Source of the DNA: Sindora glabra
Taxonomy: Eukaryota; Streptophyta; Magnoliopsida; Fabales; Fabaceae
Length of the DNA: 64,000 nucleotides
Direction: 5' to 3'
Assembly: GCA_020226215.1 (NCBI GenBank)
Contig: CM035234.1
Coordinates: forward strand, 10,320,713-10,384,712
The notes under the pieces are model-generated. The model did no database searches and was not told the DNA's origin. It saw only the letters and a list, made by a program, of their open reading frames with translations. Positions 28,670-40,889 of the stretch are shown here, one piece after another (positions within the stretch are counted from its first letter, which is position 1; every line of letters begins with the position of its first letter). Made by a program: the position numbers and the translations under genes.

Positions 28670-29752
28670 TGTAACGGGGCGTTACAAAGAGAGATTGGTG
28701 GAATGACAGAAATATCCCTGCATATAGAAAATAAAATAATATAGCAAAATGAAAATGGCCGTTCTACTTCTACGTAAAATGCTAGCGTGGAATTAAAATG
28801 TAAAAAAAAAAGGGTAAATCATGTATGAGTCAGACAGTCAAAATCACTGCAACGCGCAGATGATATCATGCTGATGATATAACAAATATTTTTTAAATAA
28901 AAGAAAATATAATTTACTTAACTCGCAAATATAAAATTTTAAATTTTAATCCTAAATACGATAAAAATAAAAATTTTAAAATAATATAACAAACAACAAA
29001 CCCTTTTATTCATCATAGTAGGTTTTAAGCTTTTTAGTTTTGGAAAAAAAATGTCAAATTATCTATTTCATTTTTTTGGTACGTTTTACTTCATTTTTGG
29101 TACATACCTGTATAATATTCTATAAATAATTTATTTTACGTGCATAGAAATTTTTGTATAAAGTGCAAAATATGCATATTAACCGTAAATAGTTTAAAAA
29201 TGCTATAATAATTGTTATGTTTGAAAGAATAAAAGTTGATCGAACAATCCAATATTGAGAGATATTATAATAATTTATTAACTCATTTATTTTTAAGTTG
29301 CAGATAAATTCTTTCGTAGCTATAATTTTTTTAATAATTTTATATGAAAATCAAAGTATGTGCTACTAAAGATTTCAATGCTGATATTATTTTACCAATA
29401 ATTAATATTTAAATTTAGATTTAATGTGTTGTTAATATAAAATTTTTTACATTATTAATAAATAAAATGGTATGATTTAAAAATTATTAAATTTTAATGA
29501 TAAATAATTTGTATTTTATCACACATTAATAATGAAAATATTCAAATTTGAAACTTTTAATATGTTACTCAATTTTAGCAATTTGTTGATGTGAAAATGT
29601 CTCAAAAGTATTATGAAGAATTATATTGTAATTGGTTTAATAAGATTAATCATATAATAATTACATATAAAAAACAACAAAATTATTTTTAGGTTTTTTT
29701 AATTAAAGCTTAAGGTAAAATAAATTGTTACATTTCAAGATTAGATAGGACA
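28670..29752. other. Upstream region of the DREB gene
   Basis: About 1.1 kb of AT-rich DNA between the predicted TATA box and CACTA element B. No other gene is visible. The promoter must lie here and is bounded on its far side by the transposon. Confidence 0.6.
28836..28841 (-). promoter_or_regulatory. W-box-like element upstream of the DREB gene
   Basis: AGTCAA on the plus strand reads TTGACT on the coding strand, a W-box core for WRKY factors, about 220 bp upstream of the start codon. A TACGTA palindrome lies at 28771-28776. Both are short words and could occur by chance. Confidence 0.3.
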
Positions 29753-32271
29753 CACTATAAGAAAAAAAGTTTATAGTGACCACCTATACTAAGAACATTT
29801 CTCAGACGTCATTATATAGAACAAAATTATATGGCAAGAAGGCGAGGTGCTAAAAATGAAAAATATATTTATTTTAATGACAATGGTAGTCAAGATATTG
29901 TGAGTGAATAATCACCCAACTTGGAATACAAACTTGTATTTAAGAGGTAATGTATACTAATAATAATATCGTTATTATAGGTTTTCTTAAAAATTAAAGT
30001 GCCATAAGCTGAAGCTCATTATTCATTAAAGTTATACTTATCACATTATTATTGTTATAATATTTTATGAAAAATAAAAAAATTAAATTTTAAACCTATA
30101 TCGATGTAAATATCATCATTATAGAGTTTTTTAGAAATTAAGACACCATAAGCTAGCGCCAATTTTTCATTAAATCTACACCAATGATTGAAATTTGGCT
30201 ATACTAATGATAAAAAAAAATATTATAGGCACAGACTTGTAACATAAAAATTTTTCAAAATGCCATTTCTATTATTTTTGCATGATACCTTCTTCAATGT
30301 TTTTCAACATTCTCAATGTCTTACACTTATATTTAATTATTACATATCTTTCAATGCAACAATATTTTGAGTATATTGAAATTTAATGGAAGAAGTTGCC
30401 TTACATGATTGTTGGTATCAAATGCATTGAAGCTAATTGATACAAAGATCAGAAGAATGTGCTACATGAGCACTTTATCAAGCACAAGGAGGATGACTCC
30501 ATTTGTGATCTTAAGAGTGTAAGGCTGGCAATTCCAATTAATATCCTATCAAATCATTAGGATAAGTGTTATAGGTTGTTTGATTCTCAAAAGTACAAAG
30601 TAAGAATGAATTAAATAATATATGTTATAATTTTTTATTTTAAGTTCATTACTTTTGTAATTATATATGTTTTTCTTTAAATTTGCATGAGAGGTTTAGG
30701 AGAAATGCACAAAATAGAAGGCAAAAGAAGTACAACGATCTCTACAAAACAAAGACTATTACAACGTATGACAAGGTATGCTAAGTTAATTCTAAAAATT
30801 TAATATTGTCAATTATTTTATTAATATTGTCCTTTATTTTTAACCAGCCCAAAGAAATAAGGAAATGGGTGCATTGCAACTGTTGATAGATAACTTCTAT
30901 TAGTATTATTCCAAACCATTAGAGGAATAGGTGTATCTAGATGTCCAAGCCGATTATGTGAATAATTTTGCTCTTATTTTCTATTTTTAATTACTTTTGA
31001 AAACTTTGTACTCATACTATCATTTAAAAAAATTCAAGAATAAGAAGTTAGACTAGGCTACTGAGTTATAATCATAGTCTAGTTCTACTTCTAGTAGTTT
31101 AATGGCATGCTTGACACAAATCAAAAGGCTTGTTATTGCTAATGAGATGTTAGTCATTATTGAAACATAGGAATATGATTGGTTGTGTGCTTTGAGGGAC
31201 TTCATATGCACCTTGGTAATAGTTCATTGATTACAATTTATTATCTGGAGTGATAATAGGATGCATCATAGCTTGAGGATATACAATGCTCCATTATTGA
31301 AAGTCAAGAAGTAAGATATGCCTAACAACAACACATGAATTGTCAGCTACAGTTACTATAACATTAGGTGCAAGAACTTCAATTTTTATTCAAACTTGTG
31401 TTGCTTAGACTAGAGGTCATTATACGCTTTCATACACTGCCTCCTACTCCTTATCACCTATTGAACATCTATCCCTCAACATTGCTTGTTAGATTCATTT
31501 CACAACTATAATCACCTAGACCCTAACCCCAGCCTAACAATGATGTTGATAACCTCATAGGTTTAAAGGATCTAATATGAGCAAATGGAATTTTTAACTT
31601 CTAAAGGAGCATTTTATCAAGCTTCCTAGAATTTGATTGATTTTTTTATTCTTTTTTACATGTGGCAAAAGAAAACTTAAATTTAGAAAACAATTAATCC
31701 ACACTTACCTTTTAATTTGTAGATTACTTTGTTATGTACAAATAGTACATGATTTTATTATATATCATTTACCATTTTACTTCATGTATTTCTTTTTTAT
31801 CTAATTTAGTATCAAAATTACCATAACAATATTTTTAATTTTTAATAATTAGAAAAAATATTTAGGAATAATGCTTATTATTTATATTTCTAAAAATATA
31901 GAATTAATTATTATATAAATTTAAGGATTTTTAAAAAATTAAAAAAAGGATTATACTAAGAACATATGTCATTGGAATAAATTGTACCATATCATCAAAT
32001 ATTATAACAATAACACATGGTCATCGGTATAATAGTGTTACTAAGTTATATAAATGTAGCCCATGGACACTAACTTTGATAACACATTATTGGCGTAGGG
32101 TTCTTTATTATGATGATAACTTACATTGTTGGTATAGAGTTTTATACGCACAAACCTATAGCAATGTCATGTTTTTGACAATAATGTCATTGGAATAAAT
32201 CAATATGATAAGTTTCATATCTATACTAACAACAAATATCATTGGAATAATTTCTTTTTCTTGTAGTGACA
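29750..32271 (+). mobile_element. CACTA (En/Spm-type) element B
   Basis: The element spans 29753-32268 (2516 bp). The left end is CACTATAAGAAAAAAAG; the reverse complement of the right end is CACTACAAGAAAAAG. It is flanked by ACA on both sides (29750-29752, 32269-32271), a perfect 3-bp target duplication as expected of CACTA transposition. Near the right end the word TCATTGGAATAA is repeated (about 31970, 32185, 32240), with related forms near the left end, consistent with subterminal transposase-binding sites. Internal parts match element A. No catalytic DDE transposase (TNP2-type) is present and the remaining gene is broken, so it could only have moved with proteins from another copy. Confidence 0.85.
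30435..30900 (+). pseudogene. Broken Transposase_24-like gene in CACTA element B
   Basis: Three exon-like pieces remain in splice-consistent order. The first ends at 30599 (DLKSVRLAIPINILSNH, then a stop, then DKCYRLFDSQKYK) and is followed by GTAAGAATG. The second, 30692-30775, encodes RFRRNAQNRRQKKYNDLYKT and is followed by GTATGC. The third starts after CCAG at 30848 (PKEIRKWVHCN). The Asn/Arg/Lys-rich middle piece matches the conserved core of the plant Transposase_24 family carried by En/Spm-like elements. The in-frame stop in the first exon and decay after the third show that it is not functional. I identify the family from this motif and from the CACTA ends. Confidence 0.62.
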
Positions 32272-32273
32272 TA

Positions 32274-32556
32274 TAGGGGTGTAAAACGAATCGAAATCCG
32301 CGGACTGGTCTGCGGCTTTTACGGATTTTTACGAACTTGGACCACCTAAAATTTAGTCCTTTTTTTTACGGGTAATACGGACCAGTCCGGACGGACTAAA
32401 ATTCCCACGGACCGGGCGGATATGGACCGGTCTGCGGACTTACAGTTAAAATCTGCGGATATGGACCAAATACGAACTTCTTACATTTAGTTCATTTTTT
32501 TACGGCTAAAACGGACCGGTTCGTATCCGGTCCGGTCCATCCGTTTTATATCCCTA
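32274..32556. mobile_element. hAT-type MITE with GGACCGG-rich interior
   Basis: A 283-bp element with terminal inverted repeats matching at 16 of 20 positions: TAGGGGTGTAAAACGAATCG on the left and TAGGGATATAAAACGGATGG for the reversed right end. The flanking 8-mers GTGACATA (32266-32273) and ATAACATA (32557-32564) agree at 6 of 8 positions, suggesting a decayed 8-bp hAT target duplication. The interior repeats CGGACCGG/CGGTCCG words and is much GC-richer than its surroundings. It has no coding capacity. The left end is 5 bp from the end of CACTA element B. Confidence 0.75.
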
Positions 32557-32564
32557 ATAACATA

Positions 32565-33515
32565 CCACTGGTCTCTTTAAAACCTTAGAATGATATTTAC
32601 AAAATGTCTAACTTCTTGAAATCGATGGCAACATGAATCAAATTCAAAAAGAAGTGGTTGAAGACAATCAACCTTACTAGTTGAGCAGGGTACAGGGGCT
32701 TTTATGATTAAGAAATTTCCATCAAAATTCAATGACGGTCAAATGCATTCCTAACTAACATGTATAACATCAAATCAAAGGGTAATTATTTTAAGCAACT
32801 AAGAAACCTATTTAACTTGATATTAATTTACTTAGAGGAATTCAAATTTTGCACGACAAAGTTCATTTACTTGAAAATGACACAAAATGATACATTTTAC
32901 GATATAATTAAATACAGAACCATCATGATGTAAATTTACACGGCACACATGACACAAGATTACAGCTTAATTAATCAACGTTAAACCAAAGAAGAAGAAT
33001 TCATTAGTTGGTGAATAATCTTGCCTAACAGGTGTTGATGAGAAGAATTAAAAAAATTAAAGACTCCCAATTGATTTCGACATTTTAACAATCAATAAGA
33101 AAGTGGCAAAAAAACAAAGAAATTTAAAATTCTCCATATAGAGAGAAACAAATTGAAAAATTAGATTAGATTTGAATTTTATCCTTCTTCTCATAATCAT
33201 ATATGTTAAAAAAAATTACAAATACATATCAAGTGCATGGAGTATTTTTATGAAGTCATTTAATTTGGTCAAATGATTATGTGACCTTCAATTATATTTT
33301 AATTTTAATTATCAATATAAGATCTAATAATTGTAATTTATTCATTCCATCACTAATGTAAAAATATTTGCTTTATTTGATATGCTCCTTTTTATATATA
33401 ATATGATATGATATATAATATTTTTATCTACAATAGAATCCATAAAAAATTATTTTTGTATTTTTTTACCATAATAGGAACATAAAAAAATAAGTATCAG
33501 AAATTTAAATATCAT
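32565..33515. other. AT-rich non-genic stretch
   Basis: No gene, repeat end or conserved motif was recognised here. Confidence 0.5.
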
Positions 33516-33715
33516 GAAATATGCTACTGACGGGACACCCAAAGCAACAAGGAGCGCGTGATGGCTTCTCCCAAAATCCATCCCCTTCGTCTCCAATTAC
33601 AAGAGGAAGACGTGGAGGATGGGATAAGCATGAGGCTGGCACTACAATGAGCAACATGCCCTCTAATGCCGCTTTTCACCATCGGGAAGTTGAGTACGAA
33701 TGAGTAATTCAATTC
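33516..33715. other. GC-richer island with overlapping short frames
   Basis: About 200 bp of balanced composition stands out from AT-rich flanks. A plus-strand frame from 33521 encodes about 60 residues including RGRRGGWDKHEAGTT and ends HHREVEYE; the minus strand and another plus frame (ATG at 33560) are also open over part of it. None resembles a family I can name, and no splice sites link it to other exons. It may be an exon fragment captured by a transposon or a decayed gene. Confidence 0.3.
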
Positions 33716-36057
33716 GGGCTAATGGTTGCATACAGAGTCAAAGAAACTTGCATCGTACTTATTCCATCAATTTTCACGACGATGACTTTAATTTTATATT
33801 TCTGGTAAGTTATCATAAGAGTTCGATATCTTTGGGATATTTACGACACATTTTTTGTTGATTGTGTTGTAATACCTTTTGTATAAATATAATATTTATA
33901 CAAATTGTAGTTTTCATAAAAGAACTTATAAAATTTCATATAAAATATCACATATTTTTCATATATATTCAAGTATATTTTCAAGGATACTCTATTTTTC
34001 TTATTTTATTTAATGTCATACAGTATATATTTGACAAGAATTTCTACAAAAAATTTACATCCTCAATTTTTAATATATATATATATATATGAGACATATC
34101 AAATAAGGAAAATATTTTTATATAAGAAATGAAAGAAGTAAATTATAATTATTAAATCTTATATTAATGTTAAGAACTAAAATATAATTAAAATTTAAGT
34201 GATATGTAAAAAAATTATATTACTTTAAAAAGTCACATAATTTTAAATTTTAATTGTTATTGCTTAATATTAAATCTGATGATCACAATTTACTTTTATT
34301 ACTCTTATATAAAAATATTCTTTTCGTTTAACATTATCGTCTCTCTCTATATATATACAATTTTTCGTTCAATATAATCTTCTCTCTCTCTTTATACAAT
34401 GAGTTGTGGATGTCATGTGTAAGAAAATTGTCTCAATCCCTCGCTCTGGGACTCCAAGATTGTAAATTTTAGAAAGAATGTCCATAATTGACAAAATTTA
34501 AAAGTTAGCCTAAATAATTTTATCATCCAACATTTTCAATGATGTAACTGCACTTGGTAGAGATTTTAACATCTGTTATGTCAATTTTAAACGGATTGCT
34601 TTTGTGCATGTGTAAGTGAAAACAACTTCGGGGAAATTAGAAGATACACCTAATATATAATTTTTTAAATAGATTAATTGCTCTTAAGATTTGATTTAAT
34701 TATATTTGATACCAATTATTTTAAAAACAATATATACATTCACTCTTGAAGTATTTCTATTGTTATAAGATATAATTGCATTAAATTTTTAAATTGTAAT
34801 ACTTATTTGATATTATTCTTCGTGATTGAAAGATTATTATACTATATTTTTACGTATAAATATACTCTTTTTTTAAGAATAAAAATATTCTCTCCTTTTC
34901 ATGCATAATTGTATTGCATATTTATATATAAAAATATAAGGAAATAAACTTCTAATGATGAGAGATGACATTAAAAAGGAATTATAATTAAAAAATTAAT
35001 ATTGTATTTTATAATAGTAGTAGTACTTTAAAAAGAATTAAATTGTATAATTTTAAAAAATAAAAATTATTAAATGTAATTAGGATAAATCTAGGAGATC
35101 AATATAGTTTACTCTTTTTATTAGTATTTTTGAAAAGAAGTCTTAGAAGAGTACTGAAACGAACATGAAAAAAATCCAATCAAATATATATTATAAGTAA
35201 AGGTTTGATTTTTCTAACAGAAATCATACTTATGAAAAAAAATCAATATCAAACTAAACATTAAAAATAAAAAAAATAACGAAATGCATCAAGTATAGAA
35301 TTTGATCTACTCGAACATTACAAGAAGCTCCCTTTAACTATAAAGTTCCAATTACCTCCTTTCAAGGACCTTAGGGTTATGAAAATAAAAGCCCAAAAAA
35401 AATTTGAAAATAACATGAATGAATTCGATAATATCTTTAAAATTTTGAAATATTAAATGATGCGGTAATATTAGAAATCATTATATTAAAATTATTTTAT
35501 TATAATTATTAAAAAATAAATAATTATAGTGAAAAAAATTTTAATTTAATAATTGCAGAACTGTACCGTATCATTTTAAATTAAGCCTTTGAAATACCGT
35601 ACTAAATGCATTAAAATAAGCTTTTCTTTATTGTCAATTTGCCGCTGAATCCACAACCTCCATTCACATGGTGGACGGTTGCACGAGATTTTGGTGATTG
35701 TGTTTTCAACCTTTAATGTTAACTTTGATGGGCTTTTGGTGTGTGTTGGCGTGGATTTGATATGGACAAATAACAAGCCCATAACTTGCATGAGATTGCC
35801 ACGTCATGAGCCACGTGTCATTTGATTGACCAATTGGATATGGAGAATAGAGAGAGAGGTTTGATAATGACCACTGCATTAGGAATCCTATGAACCATCC
35901 TATCACTTTCTAATTAACATTTTTATTTCAATCATTATGATAATGAAACCCACGTAATACCACCTTGATTTAGGGGATTTCAACTTCTTGGTTGGCAGGG
36001 CCACAAAGTGCTATGATTATATGGCTGAAAACAACGTTTCATAGATTTGGATTAGAT

Positions 36058-36550
36058 CGGTGTGGATAAATAAGGACAGGCCTGATTTTTAGCTTAAATT
36101 CAACCTTGGTAAACTAGAATTTGGACTGAGTAATTGTGCTCTTGAATTGGATTTAGGGTGAAAAAAAAAAATAGGTTCTATTTATTAAATAGGTCGAACT
36201 TGAACATTTCGTTAAAAAAACTCGGCGTGCTTGAATCTAATTCATTTTTTATACATATCTAATAAAACATTATATATCTAATATATTATATGAGCACATT
36301 TGTTTATCATAATTTGAAATATTTTATGCTCTCTAATTTTTTTATCAAAATTTCTATGTTTATTGTATTGTACTTGTTCATGATATGAGTTATTTTTCTC
36401 TAATTTATGTAAGAGATTAAAAATAAATGACTAAAAACCGAACCAAATTGGATCCAGTTTGGACTATAAAAATAAAAATGATCAGATTTAACAACTTTAT
36501 TTTATCTTAATTTTTACGCAAGGTCCAACCCAACTCTTATATACCTGCTT
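36058..36550. mobile_element. Possible worn hAT-like MITE
   Basis: Weakly matching inverted ends (GGTGTGGATAAATAAGGACAG and a reversed GGTATATAAGAGTTGGG) enclose an AT-rich core with GGTCCAACCC and CAGGCCTGAT words. No target duplication is convincing, so boundaries are approximate. Confidence 0.3.
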
Positions 36551-36698
36551 AAATTCAATATTTTCAATATTGTAGTAGTATTTGATATAAGTTTTGAAAT
36601 ATCTTTTCTTTTATGTATTGGTATATTTGTAAAAAAAATTTATGTGAGGAAATAATAAAATTTTTGGGACATCTCTCGTCGATTTAAATTCAAAATTA

Positions 36699-36699
36699 C

Positions 36700-36745
<46 letters not shown>

Positions 36746-36746
36746 A
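36699..36746. repeat. Compound (TA)n(TGTA)n microsatellite
   Basis: About 24 bp of TA is followed by about six TGTA units. Confidence 0.95.
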
Positions 36747-36925
36747 TTAATTGATTTATTACTCATTCTATCCTATTATAATGTTAAAATGATGACTTTT
36801 GCAATGAGAAATTGCAAATGTGTAAAAATTCATAATATTATATAAATACTTAAATGATTATTTTTAGGTTAAATGTATCATAAAATTTGTAAGTGTATAT
36901 GTATTTAGTTATAAGCAATTAATTT

Positions 36926-38944
36926 GAATGACATGTCAAATTTTCCTAAAAGCTACCACTCTAACCTTTTAAGGTGCATGGCTATGGATAAGAGATTTCA
37001 ATGATATTTAATGTCAAAAAAAGGAGAGAGAAGGTTCTTTAAAGGTAAATTTTAAGATTCACAACTTTCAGAACATGATTTTTTGTTGTTCAATGTTGGA
37101 TTTGGAATCTAAAGGCCCTTTTTTCACCAAGAATAATAACCATCTAGGAGCTGCTAAGGTTCAATGACATTTAGATAAGGCTTTTTGCTTTCCTAGTTGG
37201 CAAACTACCTTTCCTAATCCTCAATTATTCACATTACTAGCTGTTGGTTTAGACCACTTACCTATCCTTCTTTCTTTATTTCTAAAGGAGAGAAAAGTAG
37301 ATGAAATTTTTAGGTTTAAACCAATGTAGACAATAGAGAATTCGTATGAACAAGTGATCAATGAATCATGGGTATTTGCAGTTGAAGAAGCAGAATCTAC
37401 TCCTCTTGAGACTAATTTTTCTAATTATAGTTGAGCTTTACAGAGTTGGAGCAAGTTAACTTTTCCTAATAATGTTAAGGAAGTTGATAGAATTTTTCAT
37501 GAATATTTGATTTTTCACAGTTGTCACAAACTAAAGATGTATTGGAAAAATAAACTTGTGTTCAAAGTTAGAAGAGATATGGTAAAGGTAGGAAATATAT
37601 ATTTCCCAAACTCCTCTTGGTTTGACAAACTTTATTGGCTTCATTCACTAAATGGGGAGCATTCAGTAAAATCTGAGTATACTTTCCTTTTGTCTTAATA
37701 AGAATCAGCTTCCAAAGCCTCTTCTTCTTTATATTCCTATCTTTCTCCTACTCTTTGGTCTTCCATTCAGAGGTTAAATTATCTTCTTAAGGTAAAACAC
37801 TTCATGTGGAGAGCCTTAAATAATGCCCTTCCTACAATAGTAAATCTCTTTTAAAGAAAAATAGCTAGCTTTTCTTTTTGTCATATTTGTAAAACTTATC
37901 CAAAGGACATTACTCACTGCTTATTAAGTTGTTCATGAATAACTAAGGTATGGTTCGGGCTACCTTACTCTTTTAAATCGAATTCCTCCGATTCAAATAT
38001 AGGAGATTGGATTTTATCTATCCTTTCAGGTTAATTACAAGTTGCTAAAGACAAAATTAAAATGTTATCTAATATGGCTTTCACAATGTGGATCATTTGA
38101 AAAACTAGAAACTACTATTACTTTCAAAAATTAGTATGCTCTCCTTCTGTTGCTTTGTATAAGATCAACTCAGCCATAAAGGAATGCAATGCAATTTCAA
38201 TGACACAAATAGAACTTAAACCTTCTCCACAGCCTTCTAAGTTTTGGATTCCTCTGCTAGCTTATGAACTTAAAATTAATGTTGATGCTTCCTTTAATGA
38301 CAATTCAAAAAAGGTCTCTACCTCTGCCATTGTGAGGAATCACTCAAGTTAGTGTTCATGGGATTTATTTAGCTTTGTATTGCACCTTTTATTAAATTTG
38401 CTAAAGTTATTACTATCAAATATGAGGTCGATCTTAAAGTTTCTCTATAAGAAGGATCATTCACTATAGAATCTGATGCTCTCAACATCATATCTAACAT
38501 CAACTCTCCAACAATTTCTTGCAACTAGAAAGTTTTTCCAATTGTCAACTATATTCTTGTTACAATCCCTTTAAACTCCTATGTTAAATTCAAGCATGTC
38601 TCTCGTCTAGCCAACAAAGCAGCTAACTGGCTTCCTATCTCTTTTTCAAAGGAGTTATGTCCTCTAGATTGGATCTCTCAACCCCTACCCCTTCTTTTAA
38701 GCATTCTCTTGTCTAATATAGTCGATCCTCTTTAATTACTAAATTTTGTTTTGTTGTGTTTGTTTTACTCTTTAGTGTTTGATATGGAGTGTTAGGCTTA
38801 TTATTTCTATGGTTTGTTATTTGTCTAGTACAGTTAGGTGTTTCTATTTATCATTTGTCTTTAGTTTCTTTCTAGTTTAGTGTCTATTTGTTCTATTTCT
38901 CTGTTTCTACTTATGGCAAAAAAAAAAAAGAATGGCATGTCAAA
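36926..38944 (+). mobile_element. 5'-truncated, internally deleted LINE insertion
   Basis: The insertion (36941-38929) is bounded by a 15-bp target duplication differing at one base: GAATGACATGTCAAA at 36926-36940 and GAATGGCATGTCAAA at 38930-38944. It ends in a 12-A tail (38918-38929) preceded by TATGGC. The variable-length target duplication, 3' poly(A) tail and missing 5' end are hallmarks of target-primed reverse transcription of an L1-type plant LINE. The coding relic within is described separately. At about 2.0 kb it is well short of a full plant LINE. Confidence 0.88.
36973..38740 (+). pseudogene. LINE ORF2 relic: endonuclease end, zf-RVT, RNase H; no RT
   Basis: One frame stays open across most of the relic, broken by about ten stops, with a frameshift between about 38350 and 38406. 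It begins with AWLWIRDFNDI, the WLL-GDFN motif of the apurinic-type endonuclease, and continues to HLDKAFCFPSWQTTFP and GLDHLPILLSL, the Asp-His motif near that domain's end. By about 37510 it passes to SSWFDKLYWLHSLNGEHSVKSEYTFLL, then KVKHFMWRALNNALPT with CHICK and HCLLSC zinc ligands: the zf-RVT domain that normally follows reverse transcriptase. RNase H-like pieces follow (ELKINVDASF near 38265, FTIESDALNII, KHVSRLANKAANWLP near 38600). The whole reverse-transcriptase domain is missing between endonuclease and zf-RVT. It is not functional. Confidence 0.82.
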
Positions 38945-40318
38945 CTATAAAACAAATACACAGGATTATAGAAAAATGAAAATATATAAAGATATTGAGT
39001 GTTCAACTTAATTTGTGAGTTAATTCAAATTAATCAATCAATTATTTTTTTTCACATAAATCAAGTTTGAAATAAGTTACTGAATTACTAATTGAAATCA
39101 TTTTTTTATTTTTTATTTTACAATCAATTTTGAATTGACATTACATCAACTCATATAATTATCATTAAATCCTTGATAACAAATTTTACAATGTTTAATT
39201 ATCCTTAATCTAATGAATTGCCTGCACAAAAAACTAGCAATTAGGTGTATATGGTTAGATGATTTGTAATGTATACTTTAATGTCAAAATTAAGATATGG
39301 TAGAATAATAAAAGGATCATATCCTGGAGAAATGAGCATACATTGGCCTTTTTATAATCTTAATTGATCGTAAGTCATGGTTAGGATAGTAGGACATTAT
39401 CAACCTCTCATTAGTGCTATTTATTGATAATTAAGATTAAATTATACTTAAGATGATGGGGTAATATAGGCCTTTTGTAATGTTATTTTTTAGTATTTAA
39501 GCATGAGCTATGTTAAACCTATCAATTTGAATTGGTTTGACAAGGCATAGGCTAGTTAATTATTTTAAACATTCCTAATTAGTCGAATTAATCATCTCTC
39601 TTGTAAACTTTATTTTTCCTTATGCCAAAAAGGAGACAACGTATTAATTTTATTTTAAAGGGAAAAGAAAACATTAATATTAACTATTTTTATTCTAAAA
39701 TTGTGAAAGCAATATATTGTTTCATGTTGATTAAATGTTAATATATAAAATTATGTTGAAAGAATTAATTTTAGGTGAAATATGTGAGAAGTGAATAGTA
39801 ATCATTAGAATTTACATTAAAATGAAGATTAAAATATGAGTAAAAGTAACATAATTACTTAAAAAAGTGACACAACTTTACATTTCAATTCTAACCCATT
39901 TGCTAAATTTGACAGTGTCAATTTTCTTATTCTATTTTTACATAAAAACACTTTTCTCACCCTTATGCCCCAATTTATACATATATAATACAAACAATCT
40001 TCTTAAAGGCTATTTTTATCATTAAATGTAATTTAAACCTAAATTCAACAATAAAACATTATCTAACTTGTTTAAAATCCTACCTTCAATGGAGCACTAG
40101 CACTTTATATGTGCATCGAATATGTTTCATTTTCTCCATATAAAGTTATTTAAACAAAATCACTAGAAATACAAAACAAAACTATTGTTCAAATAAAATT
40201 TAGGATTAATAAAGTCTAAATTTAATATGTGCTAAAGCTTCTTTGATTATTCCAAATGCAATAGTAAAACTAACCAAGCCCATTTGAACTAACAAAATCA
40301 AATTCGGTTAAATTAAGT
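38945..40318. other. AT-rich non-genic stretch
   Basis: No gene was recognised. The right part (about 40100-40318) would be the start of the internal region of the minus-strand LTR element whose primer site lies at 40319-40330, but no gag coding is visible. Confidence 0.4.
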
Positions 40319-40330
40319 TTTGATACCACT
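40317..40330 (-). other. Primer-binding site of a minus-strand LTR retrotransposon
   Basis: On the minus strand the sequence reads CCCAACA then AGTGGTATCAAAAC. CCCAACA is a typical LTR end, and TGGTATCAAAAC matches the initiator-Met tRNA primer site (TGGTATCAGAGC) at 10 of 12 bases. This sets the LTR/internal boundary and the orientation. Confidence 0.6.
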
Positions 40331-40880
40331 TGTTGGGAAAAAGTTGATTATGGCTGTGATATGCAGAATTATGATGCAATAAATCAAGATTAAAAAAGCA
40401 TAAAATGAGTAAAACATAAATAATGTAACATAGTTAAATTTTTAGCCTACCAGCTAAGATGAGAAATAAATTCACTAATTTTAGAAAATTACAAAAGATT
40501 ATAAATATTATAACAATTTTCAAACTCATATGCCAAAAATATGAAAAAAAATCTTATGGTGTATATATTTTTCATTCTAAAAATCTCACCGAAAGAATAA
40601 GAACAAATTATAAGATCTTAAGTAATCCCCATAAATTCTCTCATACCTCTAACCTCATATATTGATCTCTTTGATAAATTGTTCTTGGCCAAATACAATG
40701 TATTTATAGGCATTAAAGACTTGCTTAATAAGAGAATCCAAATTCAAAATAGAAAATAATAAAAAATTGATAAGAATCTTAATTCGAATAGAAAAATTAT
40801 TCACAAAATGTGATAATAATTAGAATTTGGGTCAAATTCTAAGAACCTTTTAGAAAATGAAAATTCATTGTGTTACCTTT
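40331..40880 (-). mobile_element. Copia-type LTR fragment, minus strand
   Basis: The LTR would end (minus-strand sense) at 40331 as ...CCCAACA beside the primer-binding site. Its start near 40880 is not sharply defined because the sequence runs into a minus-strand LINE relic. A TATA-like CCTATAAATACA (minus strand, about 40705-40715) lies at a reasonable place for an LTR promoter. The size of about 550 bp fits small copia LTRs. The internal region to the left is truncated and no second LTR is seen. Confidence 0.5.
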
Positions 40881-40889
40881 TCTTAGTTT

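Larger units (their letters stand above)
33716..36925. other. AT-rich non-genic stretch
   Basis: No gene was recognised. A balanced-composition segment at 35640-35920 includes GCCACGTGTCA (G-box core near 35811) and short open frames on the minus strand with no familiar content. A short (AT)n lies at 34073-34090. At about 36058-36550 there are inward-facing ends GGTGTGGATAAATAAGG and (reversed) GGTATATAAGAG that may mark a worn hAT-like MITE. Confidence 0.4.

Noticed and set aside
30410..30425. TTGGTATCAAATGC resembling a primer-binding site
   Set aside because: It lies inside CACTA element B beside the transposase-like relic, with no LTR next to it.
35576..35906. Two minus-strand frames near a CACGTG word
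   Set aside because: They have no domain similarity that I recognise and no splice context; the G-box core alone does not make a promoter.
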